A stretch of DNA of 64,000 bases from Gracilariopsis chorda (lineage: Eukaryota; Rhodophyta; Florideophyceae; Gracilariales; Gracilariaceae): assembly GCA_003194525.1 (NCBI GenBank), contig NBIV01000261.1:49300-113299 (forward strand), read 5' to 3'. Position numbers and translations under genes: made by a program. Below, in pieces: positions 30,042-40,980 of the stretch. How positions within the stretch are numbered: the stretch's first letter is position 1; each line of letters opens with the position of its first letter. The notes below the pieces were generated by a model. The model was not told where the DNA came from and made no database searches. It was given only the letters and a program-made list of their open reading frames with translations.

Positions 30042-32454
30042 GGTCAGAGTTCTTCAGAGCTATTCTTCGACTTCAGGACGGCAGGCGATCTGGCTTCTCT
30101 TGCCCACTGGACGAGGGATTGGAATGGGCCCTTTAAGTACATTTCAGGAACAGCTCAATAGGACGGAGAACCGACTTTCTCAATGTTTCGTTCGTGAAAC
30201 CCCTACGGTAAGGAGGAGTGAAGATAACCTTTAATCATTATATCCCTTAACCGGTTTGCGAGAGGATTCCATTCAAGACGCTGTCTTGAAAAGCCATCTT
30301 GATGGCGCCAGAGATGTAGACGCGCGCGTTGTATTCTCACGTAACTCGTACCAGAACCAGAAGTAGAAGATTTGCGGTAAAGGAGAACACGGTTGTGCGT
30401 GCCTAGCTGCGTACAGAGGCTGCTGTCAGCTGTCACTGGTCGTCCAGATCTTCAATAGAGCGATACTTCTACCCTAAATGCAGCAATTAAGCATTGAGGT
30501 CCCATAATAAACAAGAAAACGAACAAACAAATCTCTATCCGGTCCGGCCATCTTACACTCGCTTTGAAATACCGTTCTACGGACCGCGCGTACCGCCGTG
30601 GCAGTACAATAGGGCCCGTCGTCGGAGGGATCGTCAGTCCATGGTGCGTTATCGCAGTCCAGTAAACTGAATTGTCAATTCAACTGTCCATCATCATGAA
30701 GACATCTCGTGAGCTATATGATCTATAACCGGAGTTATGTCCCACCTTCTGGCGACGTGGTATGCTCTGTGTACCTGCTTCAAATACAGAGACGAAACTA
30801 CATGAGGAATGGAGTCAATAACTGTGAAATTTGCAGAGTTCATCGCTTCTATTCAACGCAGTGGACGCAGCTCTGGATTGTGGCACACTGTCGAAAAAAG
30901 TATGCCATGGTCAGCTTCAGTGTTTTGTAAGCTTCGCTCTTTCCAACGAGTTATCGCTCACCCATTTCCGTGACATTTGGGACAAGGGGAACACATGCTG
31001 GGCGCTATTTGCTTGATAGCTGTGAGCTGGCGATTCTCCGACGAGCCATCAGAGCACTCCTTACTCGACGAAAACCAGAAATGCGCACGGTTCCTCTCAT
31101 CCAGAGAAGTCATCCGTCACTTCTGTTCGAGGGTTATTGTAGCTACATCGGCTGGTTATTAGAGAAGAGTACACATTTTGTGAGCGCTCTCCATGGAGAA
31201 CTGAAAAGGGTACAGACATTTTACTGTTAGCACGGAGATATATCTGCTGTCAGTTAGTCGATAACAACAGACACCCTACATAACTCCCTCAGTAAAGTCC
31301 TCTGCTTGGCAGAAAGAGGTATCGAACCATCGACATCCTCACACATTTCGCAAAACTTGCCACAGCAATTAAGGTTAGGATGTACAGCTACCCCTCACCG
31401 TTAGGGAAAATTGTAGGTCAACGTGTCTTCTGAGCTTTGTGTATTTCTCTTCATGAGTCGTGTCTGCGCTAAGTTAGATAGAGTGGTCAGGCGAATCTAT
31501 CTACCGGGGCTATCCCTATACTCCTTTGCTGGCTTGACAATGGATGACCAGCATTTTGAAAGGCATGAATGTTGCGTCTAATGTTTTCGAAGGGTAACAT
31601 GTATTACAAGAGATGAAACAGAGACGAGATTTTTCTCGTTGAATGGAAAGTTGACTGCTTGTCCATGTCGGAAGCCGAATAACTATGAAAGATCTGTAAG
31701 CAAGGAGCAAGACCGAAAGTTTCGCAAGATGCGAAGGCGAATTGTTCGGCCTGAATCTCAGTTTGGGACGTGCGAAGGATCTGCAGCGTTGATATCGGTG
31801 GGGATTGTGTAGCAATCTACGCCTAACTTTAGATATAACGAGAAATGAAAAAGAAATAATGATATCGAAATCAAATACCGATGTCGATAACAACACCGAT
31901 GGAGTGAGATAGCCCTGGTTCGGTGCGATACGGCGCCAGGAGAGATCCTCATACTACGAAAGTAATGAGCCATGATCTCATGGATTTATGAGCTCGGTCA
32001 AGAAGCTTGCTTACACAATGATTTCATGGACTTGTGTTATTCGCCTGCATACGTATCTACACATTTGCAGTCAATTCAGTTTGAGCTTCGGTGAATTGTG
32101 AATTGCGCTCCTGTTCTGTAAACTGAACCGATAACATGTTACCCACGCATGGTAGGCATGAGGCATACAGTCGACCAGAGAGTACGCTCTCTCGTTGAGC
32201 GTTGATGCCAGCCTGCTTCCATTTGCAGAGGGACTTATCCCAGAATTACGAGACACTTTCCACTACGATGTCAAACATCGCTTGTGCTATATCCTCCGGG
32301 AGTTCAGGTGCTCCGAAGGTCTTAAGCAAGAGCGCTACACGTTTTTGACTCGGAATTCGTTTTTTCCGTGCTGCTATTAAGGCAAACTGCGGCCGGAGTG
32401 CCGTACAAGTTCGATCACAGACTCCCTTTCCCTAAAACGATTGCCAGAGCCAAC
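30042..32454. other. Long intergenic region
   Basis: About 2.4 kb between divergent genes. It holds the second copy of the CAA-tailed dispersed repeat (30461-30514). Short frames at 30709-31230 and 32195-32380 have no signature. The 2OG-oxygenase frame is open upstream to 32368 only with a GTG start. Confidence 0.45.
30461..30514 (+). repeat. Dispersed repeat copy 2
   Basis: Matches 7707-7760 at about 50 of 54 positions in the same orientation. It is followed by an A-rich tail (ACAAGAAAACGAACAAAC) corresponding to the CAA tail of copy 1. Confidence 0.6.
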
Positions 32455-33449
32455 ATGGTGGCCTCGCCGAAAAAGGAAAGGAGGAATATCTCGTTGCAGT
32501 GCTGCCTTTCTTGCGTTGTAGCATGTCTTTCCCTCTTCATTGCCCTCTCCCAAACGTTGAAGCCCAATCCCGCAGAATTGAGTACAGCGTACATTTCTGA
32601 TGAGCTGATAAGTTTCGATGCTTTATCTGAAGAAGTGTATCCAGAATCTCAAGTCCGCTACGAAGCGTACCTGAACATCTTTGTGAGAAACGCCGATCTG
32701 GATCAGCCGCTCTTACAGTCGAAGGAGAATGCGTTGCCCACTCATGAGTTTAAGCACTTGCAAGACTGTCTTCGAGACCATCCGATGCGGCACCACAACG
32801 TAAATGATGACACAACCTTCAACGGAACAAGAGGTTTTCTGCTCAGCTTCAACGAAAATGGAATCGAGAAAATGGAAAAGCACGATATGTTTAGTTGCTT
32901 GAAGAGCTATTTCCGTCGCTATCGCCTTCCCAACACGAACGCTTGGGTTCTAAACATGGTGTGGGCTGATATTCCAGACTACGAGAGAGAACTAACGATT
33001 CAAAGACATACTGACGATGGTAAGTTAGGGTTCAAACACCATACCCACTTGATCGATTCAACATACTGACGAGTTTTATGTAATGGTATTGAATCGCAGC
33101 AATCATGCTCAACTACACGGGGTCAAAGAAAATCATGCCGTATCAAACCAATGTGCTCTATGTCTTCGTCCCCGAAGACATGCAGGGAGGTCAGCTTGAA
33201 GCGTGGGACTACGATGCACATCCCGCAACAATTATGCATGGGGCGCAAGCCAGTGTAACACCCGTTGAAAACCGCATGGCGTTCTTCAGAGGGGATGCAC
33301 AGCACCAGGTACGAAGCTATAAAGCACCGATGAAGGACACACTGAGGGCAAGCCTTGTGCTCGAACAGTACGATATACCCGAGGAGTATAGAGATTTGGT
33401 GCTTGAATGGTACTGGAGAGACCATCAAGACAGCGACATGATGATGTAG
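32455..33449 (+). CDS. Membrane-anchored 2OG-Fe(II) dioxygenase (prolyl-4-hydroxylase-like), one intron
   Basis: Exons 32455-33019 and 33100-33449 are separated by an 80-bp intron, GTAAGT...CGCAG. Splicing is phase-correct and joins HTDD to AIMLNY, giving 304 residues. Residues ~12-33 form an N-terminal signal anchor (CCLSCVVACLSLFIA). The double-stranded beta-helix core carries the iron triad His185 and Asp187 (RHTDD) and His257 (GDAQHQV), plus Arg271 (LRASLVLEQY) for the 2-oxoglutarate carboxylate. Known chemistry: Fe(II)/2-oxoglutarate-dependent hydroxylation. The type II topology would place the domain in the ER or Golgi lumen, as for enzymes modifying secreted proteins. The substrate is unknown. 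Nearby Pro-rich secreted proteins are plausible substrates only by proximity. Reading through the intron gives a premature stop at 33067. Confidence 0.8.
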
Positions 33450-35109
33450 ACAGCGTGAAGCAGGTAACAACCGGCGGTGATTACTGAGTTCTGGGAGGCG
33501 TATCGGCTCTGTTGGGGTTAGGTGCGACATCTCTGCGTCTCTGTATGTGAGGCCTTGCTCTCTTCGCCGAAAGACAAGAAACGACAAGACTGGTAGTCTA
33601 CAGAAGTTTCGGCAGTGGTTCCATTCGCAGGTACTTCTCGACTCCTTCCGACACAATTTCAAAACCTTAAGAACGGGCGGCATACGATAGCGGGCGGGCG
33701 GAGTAGCAAATTGTGTTCTAAGCGAAAAGGCAGGTAGTTTCCCGGCAACTGCCTCTCCGAAGTGCTAGACCAAACCATGGCAACACAAAACTGAAGGGAT
33801 TAGGCCAGCAGCTGCCGTGGCCTCCCCTCCCTTCCGTCTTCTTAGTTGCGACGAAGTATTCACTGGGCTCCCATGCTACGATAAAGTGAGATAGTAAGAA
33901 AAGATGCGAGAGGGGGCAAGAAAAGGTAATTGCAGAATGGGATACGTATTACTCCGGAAGAATGAAGATCTTCTCGTCAGGAAAAGAGAGCGCAGCTCCT
34001 TTGTAAGACTTGCTATCCTCAGGTGTAGCAAACATGGTTCAGGTCACATGCAGTTCCACCCGTCGAGGTGTGCCGACCTTCCGAAAAGGCTAGAAAAGAC
34101 TGTGAAGTTACTCCGGATGAGGAAGCCAAATGGAGATGCAATTGGGTCTATTAGGAGAATTTATCCGTCGAATAGATGATTAGCCTTCTACTACTTCTAG
34201 AAAGTCAATACCGCGGCCTCGGAATTAGAGGCACGCGCCCGCAAACACATACACACACATAAAACACTATAAGGAAACGCCGGATGAGAAAGCCAAATGG
34301 AGATGCGATTGGGTCTATTATGGGTATTTAGCGGTTGAATAGATAATTAGCATTCTACTTGTAGAAAGATACAGTTGCCTTGGAATTAGGGGCACGTGCC
34401 CGTAATCACACGCACATAATGGTCCACATCGTTTAGCACACCCGGCCTACATCTGCAAACCAATCGTCGTTTTGATATGTAAGACCCCAAAGGATGCAAG
34501 CATTTGAGGAAAGCGAAACGGATCTGCGGTTGGGTCTCCAACGGAGACCAGCATAATTCAGGCTATCGGAGATGAAAGAACTCTGATCAGGTGAGCGTCC
34601 GCTCCCGTTCAACTGCGTCGAGTGCCTCATCTTGCCGTATTCTGTGGCCACATGGCATCTTATTCCGAAGGGGCCATGTGCCCGCCTTTCCTCTCGCGGA
34701 GCAAGGGGAATGGCATAGATTCGCAACCGGGTCTCTGAAGAGAGTAACTGTAGACCGTACTAATATATATCGCGTAGTTCCAGAGTCTGGCTGAGAAGGA
34801 TTGACCACAATTTGGGCGTTCTCCACCCTTCTTCCTCCTCGGTAAGCAATCCAAAACAAACATACGAGGACACATCCACGCTTCTAATTGTCCTTTGATC
34901 CTACTTTTAATGCCTTCGATGATCATTAGTCTCAAGACCAATGCTCCTTCACAGAAGGCTGAAGAGCCATTCCAATGGTTGCTTAAGAATAAGCACTTTC
35001 GGCGAATGAGGCGCGTAGAGGCCTAACCTTCCATTTCCTCCCTACAATCCCTTCACAGTCGCCTCCAATTCACTTCAAAACTACGAACCAGCGTAAAACT
35101 AATAATGGG
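33450..35109. other. Intergenic region with tandem repeat
   Basis: About 1.7 kb at the transition to the transposon-rich half. It includes the ~167-bp tandem duplication listed separately. Frames on both strands are short and unconvincing. Confidence 0.45.
34113..34430 (+). repeat. Tandem duplication, period ~167 bp (two copies)
   Basis: Copy 1 begins CCGGATGA at 34113 and copy 2 begins CCGGATGA at 34280. Both continue with near-identical AGCCAAATGGAGATGC and ATTGGGTCTATTA segments, and both end with a GGAATTA...GGCACG...GCCCG...CACAC stretch. Copy 2 contains the perfect palindrome GGGCACGTGCCC. The GGAATTA/CACAC end also recurs near 27255-27300, so this is a dispersed family with one local duplication. 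Weaker matches lie near 34505 and 34715. Confidence 0.75.
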
Positions 35110-35111
35110 TA

Positions 35112-35205
35112 AGGGTTAGCGGTCTAACCCTTTACAGCGGATACGCCTTTTGTTGTTCCGCAGGATTTACCAATGTTATCTACCACAAGTAGACCGCCAA
35201 TCCTT
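35112..35205. mobile_element. 94-bp MITE of the pogo-like family
   Basis: Bounded by TA at 35110-35111 and 35206-35207. The left end AGGGTTAGCGGTC matches the left end of the large DNA transposon at 36560 (12 of 13). The reverse complement of the right end, AAGGATTGGCGGTC, matches the large element's right end (12 of 14). The inner part has no coding capacity. The left end also contains an imperfect 27-bp palindrome (35109-35135), as if two ends were joined head to head. Confidence 0.6.
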
Positions 35206-35207
35206 TA

Positions 35208-35613
35208 CCGACGGTACACGATTCGATACGTAAATTGGCACGAGATTGCCATATAAGCCCGAGGGATAGCAGTCCAGCAAAAGGGCTCAAATTAGCAAAG
35301 GGCTTAATTTGTCAGAACCCTCATCATTAGGTCGATAGGTTGCCGATCATATAACTCTCGATGAGCTCCCTGATCTCCAGCGGTTGTTTGAGAACTCACG
35401 TACTGTATGTTATTCTCCGGGCGTAGAAGATAAACTCACCGAGGTACGCATTTCGATGCGGTGCATGACGGTACACTTTGCCACACTCCGCTTGGAGCAA
35501 GCGGTCCGAGGTCATGCCCGGCAGCTAGAACGGCGCTTGTAGCACCATTGATTACAATTGTTGTCCTCGTTCGCGTCTGCCATTGCTCATCCTCGCAGAG
35601 CCCAATGCGAAAT
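35208..35613. other. Intergenic region before the AHCY pseudogene
   Basis: About 400 bp. The AHCY frame stays open to 35461, but without similarity. Nothing else is seen. Confidence 0.4.
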
Positions 35614-36557
35614 ATGAGTCCGCATCCTTCAGAAAGTAAAGTCGCAGATATCGAACGAGCTGTAGACGGGCGCCGCATCGTCAACGAGACTGAACGTTGC
35701 ATGAGAGGCCTCATTGCCTGTCGGAATAACCTGAGCCCTGCCACTCCTTTGAGAGGTGCTCGAATAACCGGCGTGTTGCATATGACAGCGCAGACGGCGG
35801 TTTTGATTGAAACGCTATCTGCACTGGGGGCTGATCTGCGAAGGTGCTCAAGCAACGCTTTTTCGACTCAGGATAGCGTCGCGGCTGCCGTCGCAAAAGC
35901 GCGGTCTGCATCGATATTTGCATGGAAAGGCCAGACGCCACAGGAGTACCTGGTGGTGCGTCAAGAAGGCTTGCACATGGCCGGGCGGCAAGGGGCCCAA
36001 CCTAATTCTGGACACCGGAGGCGATCTCACCCATCTTATTCATGTTGGTGTGGAGTATGAGATAAGCTATGAGCGAACAGGGGCTCCTCCGCCTCATCTC
36101 TTGGGACTTGAACCAGCTGAAGAGAGCACAGTTATTCTGAGTATGCTTCGAGATCAATATCTTCAAAACCCTGCTCATTGGTGTGAGTTGGTTCAAGAAG
36201 TAGTCGGTGTATGTGAGCAGATCTCCTCTGGAGTTCATCGCCTTCGGCAAAGGGAAAGTAATGGAAGCTTGCTATTCCCAGCAATGAGTATAAATGACTG
36301 CATCACAAAGAGTAAGATCGAAAACATATATGGCATCAAGCACTCTGTTGCGAACGGTCTTCTATGCGCACTTGATGTCATGCTCGCTGGCAAAACAGTT
36401 CTCATCTGTGGATTCGGAGATGTTTGCATGGGTTGTGCTATGGCTATGAAGGCAGCCGGGGCAAGGTGTCTCGTCGGGGAAACTGACCCCGTTCAAGCAC
36501 TCATGGCAGGAATGGAAGGGTATCAGGTTACTACAATAGAAACTGTTCTATCTGAAG
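35614..36557 (+). pseudogene. AHCY: S-adenosylhomocysteinase pseudogene, truncated by a DNA transposon
   Basis: The likely native ATG at 35614 is followed by KVADIERAVDGRR, GARITGVLHMTAQTAVLIET and FSTQDSVAAAVAKA, unmistakable N-terminal AHCY. A one-base frameshift lies at about 35950, within CTGGTGGTGC. Similarity then continues in the next frame with WPGGKGPNLILDTGGDLTHL and the ~40-residue insertion of the long plant/bacterial form, and on through the NAD-binding loop (CGFGDVCMGCAMAMKAAGAR; the usual GYGDVGKG has lost its second Gly-Lys). Similarity stops after TTIETVLSE, exactly where a TA and a transposon end begin. The C-terminal ~40% is missing and was not found beyond the element. Known reaction of the intact enzyme: reversible hydrolysis of S-adenosylhomocysteine in the methylation cycle. 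A functional copy is expected elsewhere. Confidence 0.85.
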
Positions 36558-36735
36558 TAAGGGTTAGCGATCACACCGTCTTAATTTGGGAAATGGTTTA
36601 ATTTGAGACGGCATGGCTCTGAAACACGGAATCTCGAATCTCGAATCTCGAAAATTCCATTCGCCTCTCTTTCAACCTCTGCAGGCCTACGCCAGAGTCT
36701 GACCACCCTCCTGCTCCTCACACATTCCAAATTCG

Positions 36736-38476
36736 ATGACCACTATGCCCCTGTCCATGGGACGCCAAACAACCCGACTCAAAACCCGAACACAACGTAG
36801 AGTGACAGAAGAAGCAAACCGGGAACGAGCAGTAGAGCTTTTAAAACAAGGCATAAAAGCGCATGCGGTAGCATTAGCATGTAGTACTTTTCGTTCCACT
36901 GGATACCGCTTGTATGCAGCCTTGAAGAACAAACGTACCAAAAATCCGAACAGACTTCTTAATCCAGTAATATATTTCCGAGTACGACCAACCATACTCA
37001 CAAAAGCCGAAGAAGACGCGATTGTGGAATGCACGTTGTTTGCAGCAAGCCGTGGATTTGCGTTGGATTTTGAAAACATGAGAACACTGATAGGAGCAGT
37101 TGCTTCTGATGGACGTGTTGGATATAAACGCGGCGTTCCTTCCAAAGATGCATTGATGTTCTTCCGAGCAAGAAATCGAGAGCTGACTTTTATTTCGACT
37201 GAGTACATGTAGTACAAACATTTTGAACAGGAAAGTGTTAACCTGTCATTAATTTGATTTTGGCGCTTTCTGAGTTGCAGAAAGAAGAACCAGACCTATT
37301 TGAGGACCCAGAAATAATATAGAATTTAGACGAGACGGCATTTAGTTACCAGCATGGTAAAAGAGTAAAGTATACTCATCGTCAACAACGCGCCACGCTG
37401 GACGCCGTATCGGTCTGAAAGACAATGGAAAGCACCTTACTGCAGATCATTGCTTTTCCGGAAAACTAGCACCTCCATTCTTCATAGTCGCCGGGAAAAA
37501 GGGCATGCCAAAGTGGATGAATGTTATGCAACAGAAAGTGCTTCGATTGCGTCCGGCTAAATATGAGTGGCTTGGTTACAATGACGTTCCGAAAGGAAAA
37601 AAGATAAGATATACACCAAAAGGTTCAATGGATGCTTAGAAAATGAAGCATTTGGTGAAAAACTTCGAGGAGTTTGTACGCCAGTTTGTTCCAGAATCCA
37701 AATCCATTTTTGTTCTTCTAGATGGTCACAGTTCTCAGAAAAGAACTGAATGGGTAGAAGAATGCATGAAGTTCAACATACATGCAATTCAACTTCCAGC
37801 GAATACATCACGCTTCCTCCAGCCATGTGACTCCCACATCAACAAACACTTCAAACGGGAAGCCAGAGTCATCCGGGACCAGCTCTCGATGGCAGGAGAG
37901 TTCTTGCACGCAAACATGAGTTTCAAAATGAAGCTAGCCATGGCTGGTTATCCGGCAATAAGCAGGTAGATATTCAACAAGAGTTTTGTTGACGTAGAAT
38001 TATGGCCATTGTGTAATGCGTTAGTGGATACGCTGGGAGTCAAGTTACAGCGACGGCTAGAAGGAGAAAGTATATCAACGGGAAACAGGAGTCAGAAGGT
38101 AAGACGATCCGAGCGATTGCGCTGTATGGATAGGACCATCTGTAGTGAGTTGCGGAGAGTTCTGGCAGAAACGCAAGACCTAACGGTTGCGGTAACGGCC
38201 GTAGAGAAAATATTACAAACCAATCCTACATCCAACAGAGTTTTATTGGAATTGGCGCCGCTACGCGCACCAGTTCGTGTGATGAAAAGTAGAGGGGCAT
38301 CAAAGGGTCAGACGCCTGCTATGTGGTTGACAAAGAACAAAGGTTCGGTGAATGTGAAAGCTAAACACCATTGCAGCGGGAAGGAAAAAAAAAATCCACG
38401 TATGGTGACTGCGAAACGCACTCCAAGGGTTCCTCTACTTTTGCATGTTAAGGCACCTATGCTTTCCCTTTTCTAG
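36736..38476 (+). pseudogene. Pogo-like transposase, copy A (broken)
   Basis: The N-terminal frame 36736-37212 has a Psq-type helix-turn-helix region (NRERAVELLKQGIKAHAVAL). After a stop, further frames give NLDETAFSYQHGK, which carries the first catalytic Asp, then PAKYEWLGYNDVPKGK. At 37643-37969 come FVLLDGHSSQKRTEW, with the second Asp, and FLQPCDSHINKHFKRE. The final frame 38009-38476 is a basic C-terminal region. At least three stops and one or more frameshifts interrupt it, so it is non-functional. Known role of the family: DDE endonuclease/strand transferase that inserts at TA. Confidence 0.75.
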
Positions 38477-39029
38477 AGCCCGGCAGACGATATTGTGTCG
38501 TGCGCTCTTACGGCGTCGCAGTGCAAAGGTGAGGCGCGATAAGCACGATTATATTCGCGGAAAGGGAGCAAAAGAAGTTAGAGTATCGAATTGACTGCGG
38601 TTGCCGCGCTAGGTGCCGCGGAGGAAATGGTGGCAGCTTGGGAGCATCGTCTCAAATAAACCCATTTGCTTCCTGTGGCAGCGTCATCTCTCCTTAAGCA
38701 TGCGATTTAATCGTCAAATTCAAAGCTATTTGAGGCACCGTTTTGTTTTCAAATTGACCATTTCTGATCACTACCCTTTTTAATGGGTTAAATTGAGACA
38801 TGGGGTTATTTTGGGCGGTTTCCTGCCGGTCTTCTTGTGCAACGAAACGCTTTCGGTCCAACGCTGTAGAGCTTCCGTGCGAACTATGCATAGCTTGCAA
38901 ACAGTTTTAGATCACTATAGCACGTTTTCGAGTCGTTTACTTTCCTTGCAGACATTCTGGATTCGAATACCAAGGTACAATACCGTACACCAACGCCCAT
39001 TGATCGAAATAGAGCAAGATAATGTTATT

Positions 39030-40103
39030 TTCTTGTCTTCAAGGTACAAGTGGCTTGGCTATCATACCGTGACTCTAACCGGTACAGTCGTCCGATGTTC
39101 ACCAAATCGAAGTATGGATCGTCCAACTTTGACACATGTAGTGAAGCATTCTGCAGAGTTCGAGCGTCAGGTCGTGCCACTTTCAATGTAACTATTGCTC
39201 TTGCTTGATGGACATAGCTCTCGCAAAGGTACAGATTGGTCGGTAGAATGCGAGAAGTTTAACATACATGTCATTCCACTTCCTGCCTATACCACACATT
39301 TCCTTCAGCCTTGTGATTCCCATATTGATAAACATTTCAAAGAAGAAGCGAGGTCAGTTCGTTATGTTCTCTTGGAAAGCGGAAAGTTTTCCCATGCCAA
39401 TATGTGTTTCAAAATCAAACTGGCCATTGCCGCCTATCGAACAATTACGCCTAAAGTTGTGAAGAAGAGCATTGTTGACGTTTCGATGTGGCCAGCGGAT
39501 AACATCTTCGTGTAAAGGCTCCGTGAGAAATTGGAAATGTGAGCTGATTCGAAGAGTCGGAAAGGTGAGATGGATGCAGTTGAGGTCAGATCTTCCAATC
39601 GACTGCAAACCAAAGACGAAACGATTTGCCGAAAGATCCGGGACAGATTATCTACTCACGTTAATCCCATTGCCGCAATGACAGATGTAGAGAATATCCT
39701 CCAGAACGACCGCTCAACAAATCGAGTAATATGGGAAGCAGCGCCATTGCGTTTTCCAGTTCATTTCACCCGCAAAAAAGTTGCAATTGATGCTGGACCT
39801 CGAGCTTTTCGACTCACTCAGAGCACGGTTAATGAAACCAAGTATCCGCAAAACTCCACCACCATGGAGAAAAAATGCGATGCTTCACCAGGGAAAATGA
39901 AGGGGAGAGCGAAGCGCTTGTATCTGAAGTTTGTGGACGAGAATCTTCCACCGCTATTTAACAGTGTTCTCGATGACATTTTGCCAATAAATAAGTTAGT
40001 GAGACGTCGACAAGCCAAACGAAAACGTGGACACTTACGGGTTGGGCTATGGGAAGGACTGCGAGTCCCAAGAGCTATGCGCAGATCGCACATGCTTCGA
40101 TAA
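39030..40103 (+). pseudogene. Pogo-like transposase, copy B (5'-deleted, broken)
   Basis: It aligns with the second half of copy A: SRYKWLGYHTV, then LLLLDGHSSRKGTDW with the second catalytic Asp, FLQPCDSHIDKHFKEEARS, a region similar to TDVENILQNDRSTNRVIWEA (copy A has TAVEKILQTNPTSNRVLLE), and a basic tail. The helix-turn-helix and first catalytic Asp are missing. Stops occur at about 39189 and 39513. The amino-acid divergence between copies is large, so they are old relative to each other and not a recent duplication. Confidence 0.7.
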
Positions 40104-40283
40104 GCGGCATAAAGAAGCACTGGGGATGGCAGCAGCGTCGTCTCAAATAAAGCCCTTGAGCTCAGTGCACCGCATTTTGGCTTTACGGGATGGGGTATTT
40201 TGTGTCAAAGCAGGTTAAAAATCACCTTCTTCTGAAGCACGCTGTGTGTCTCAAATTAAGTTCTTCTGACCGGTAATCCTTTA

Positions 40284-40980
40284 CCCAATTTCTCAAATCA
40301 CCAACTGGTTCTTTGGCTCCCCATCCACACACGAGACTCCGTCGATCTTCTAACTCAGATCTTCCAATTATTAGTATCTGTCATTCCTGCAAACACGTCA
40401 ATGCATCAGAAAACCGCGGTTTATATAAAGATAATGCCAAATCTGTGCATCACCGACAAACCTTGTTGCAGTCGTATTGCAAAGCAAAAATCCTATCTTT
40501 AAGGACATAAGAGGCCATCGTTTTGTTGAAAATGTTTTAAAGAGAAGTTCCAATTTGTCTCAAATAAAAGTTGCAACTAGCTAAAACGATTGCGACACTT
40601 AGGGATTTAAGCGATATATATTGCTAAAAGTGACGCTCTCTGGAACAGTAAAAAAAGACAAGAACACTCTCAAAAGATAGTTTTAACACTAATAATAGCG
40701 TTTATTATGGAAGACGGGGTTGTAGGAGCATAGAAAGAAGCATGATAGAATTCAGATACTCGCCAATTTACTGGTGGGGTCCGTTGTTAGTGCTTGACCG
40801 GCCTCTAGTGAACAAAGCATAGAGAGCTCCACTTTTGTAGGCTCTTCATTCTAGGATGTACGCCACCGCCGATCGATCCAGCTCCTCTAACAGTCAATGC
40901 GATATCGCCTTCAATGCGATATCGCCATCCACTCGGCGCTACGTACGACTTGGCCGTTATCGCCAGGAAAAAAGAGTTAA
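40284..40980. other. Spacer between DNA transposon and G1 retroelement
   Basis: About 700 bp. GTCTCAAATAAA recurs at about 40556, recalling the pogo-like subterminal motif. The 5' LTR of the G1 element may lie here. TGGTGGGGTCCG at about 40773 could be its primer-binding site, but a matching 3' LTR was not found, so no LTR is called. Confidence 0.35.

Larger units (their letters stand above)
36558..40283 (+). mobile_element. Pogo/Tigger-like DNA transposon region (Tc1/mariner superfamily), two degenerate copies
   Basis: The outer ends are TA (36558-36559) followed by AGGGTTAGCGATCA, and on the right the reverse complement AAGGATTACCGGTCA next to TA at 40282-40283. Subterminal TTAATTTGAGAC motifs occur near both ends. 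TA flanks and an HTH plus DDE-type transposase are typical of pogo-like elements. Inside are two transposase-derived copies in tandem. Each is followed by a shared GCAGC...TCGTCTCAAATAAA segment (about 38650 and 40140). An internal end-like sequence near 38770-38800 marks the junction. Both copies are inactivated by stops and frameshifts. Confidence 0.7.

Noticed and set aside
31300-31390. tRNA-like GGTTCGATACC on the minus strand
   Set aside because: The T-stem does not pair properly and no D-arm or acceptor stem could be formed.
35461-35613. Upstream part of the AHCY frame as a long N-terminus
   Set aside because: No similarity before the ATG at 35614, and known AHCY proteins start a few residues before KVADI.
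40284-40780. Possible 5' LTR of G1
   Set aside because: A PBS-like TGGTGGGGTCCG exists near 40773, but no matching 3' LTR was found in the inverted segment, so boundaries would be invented.
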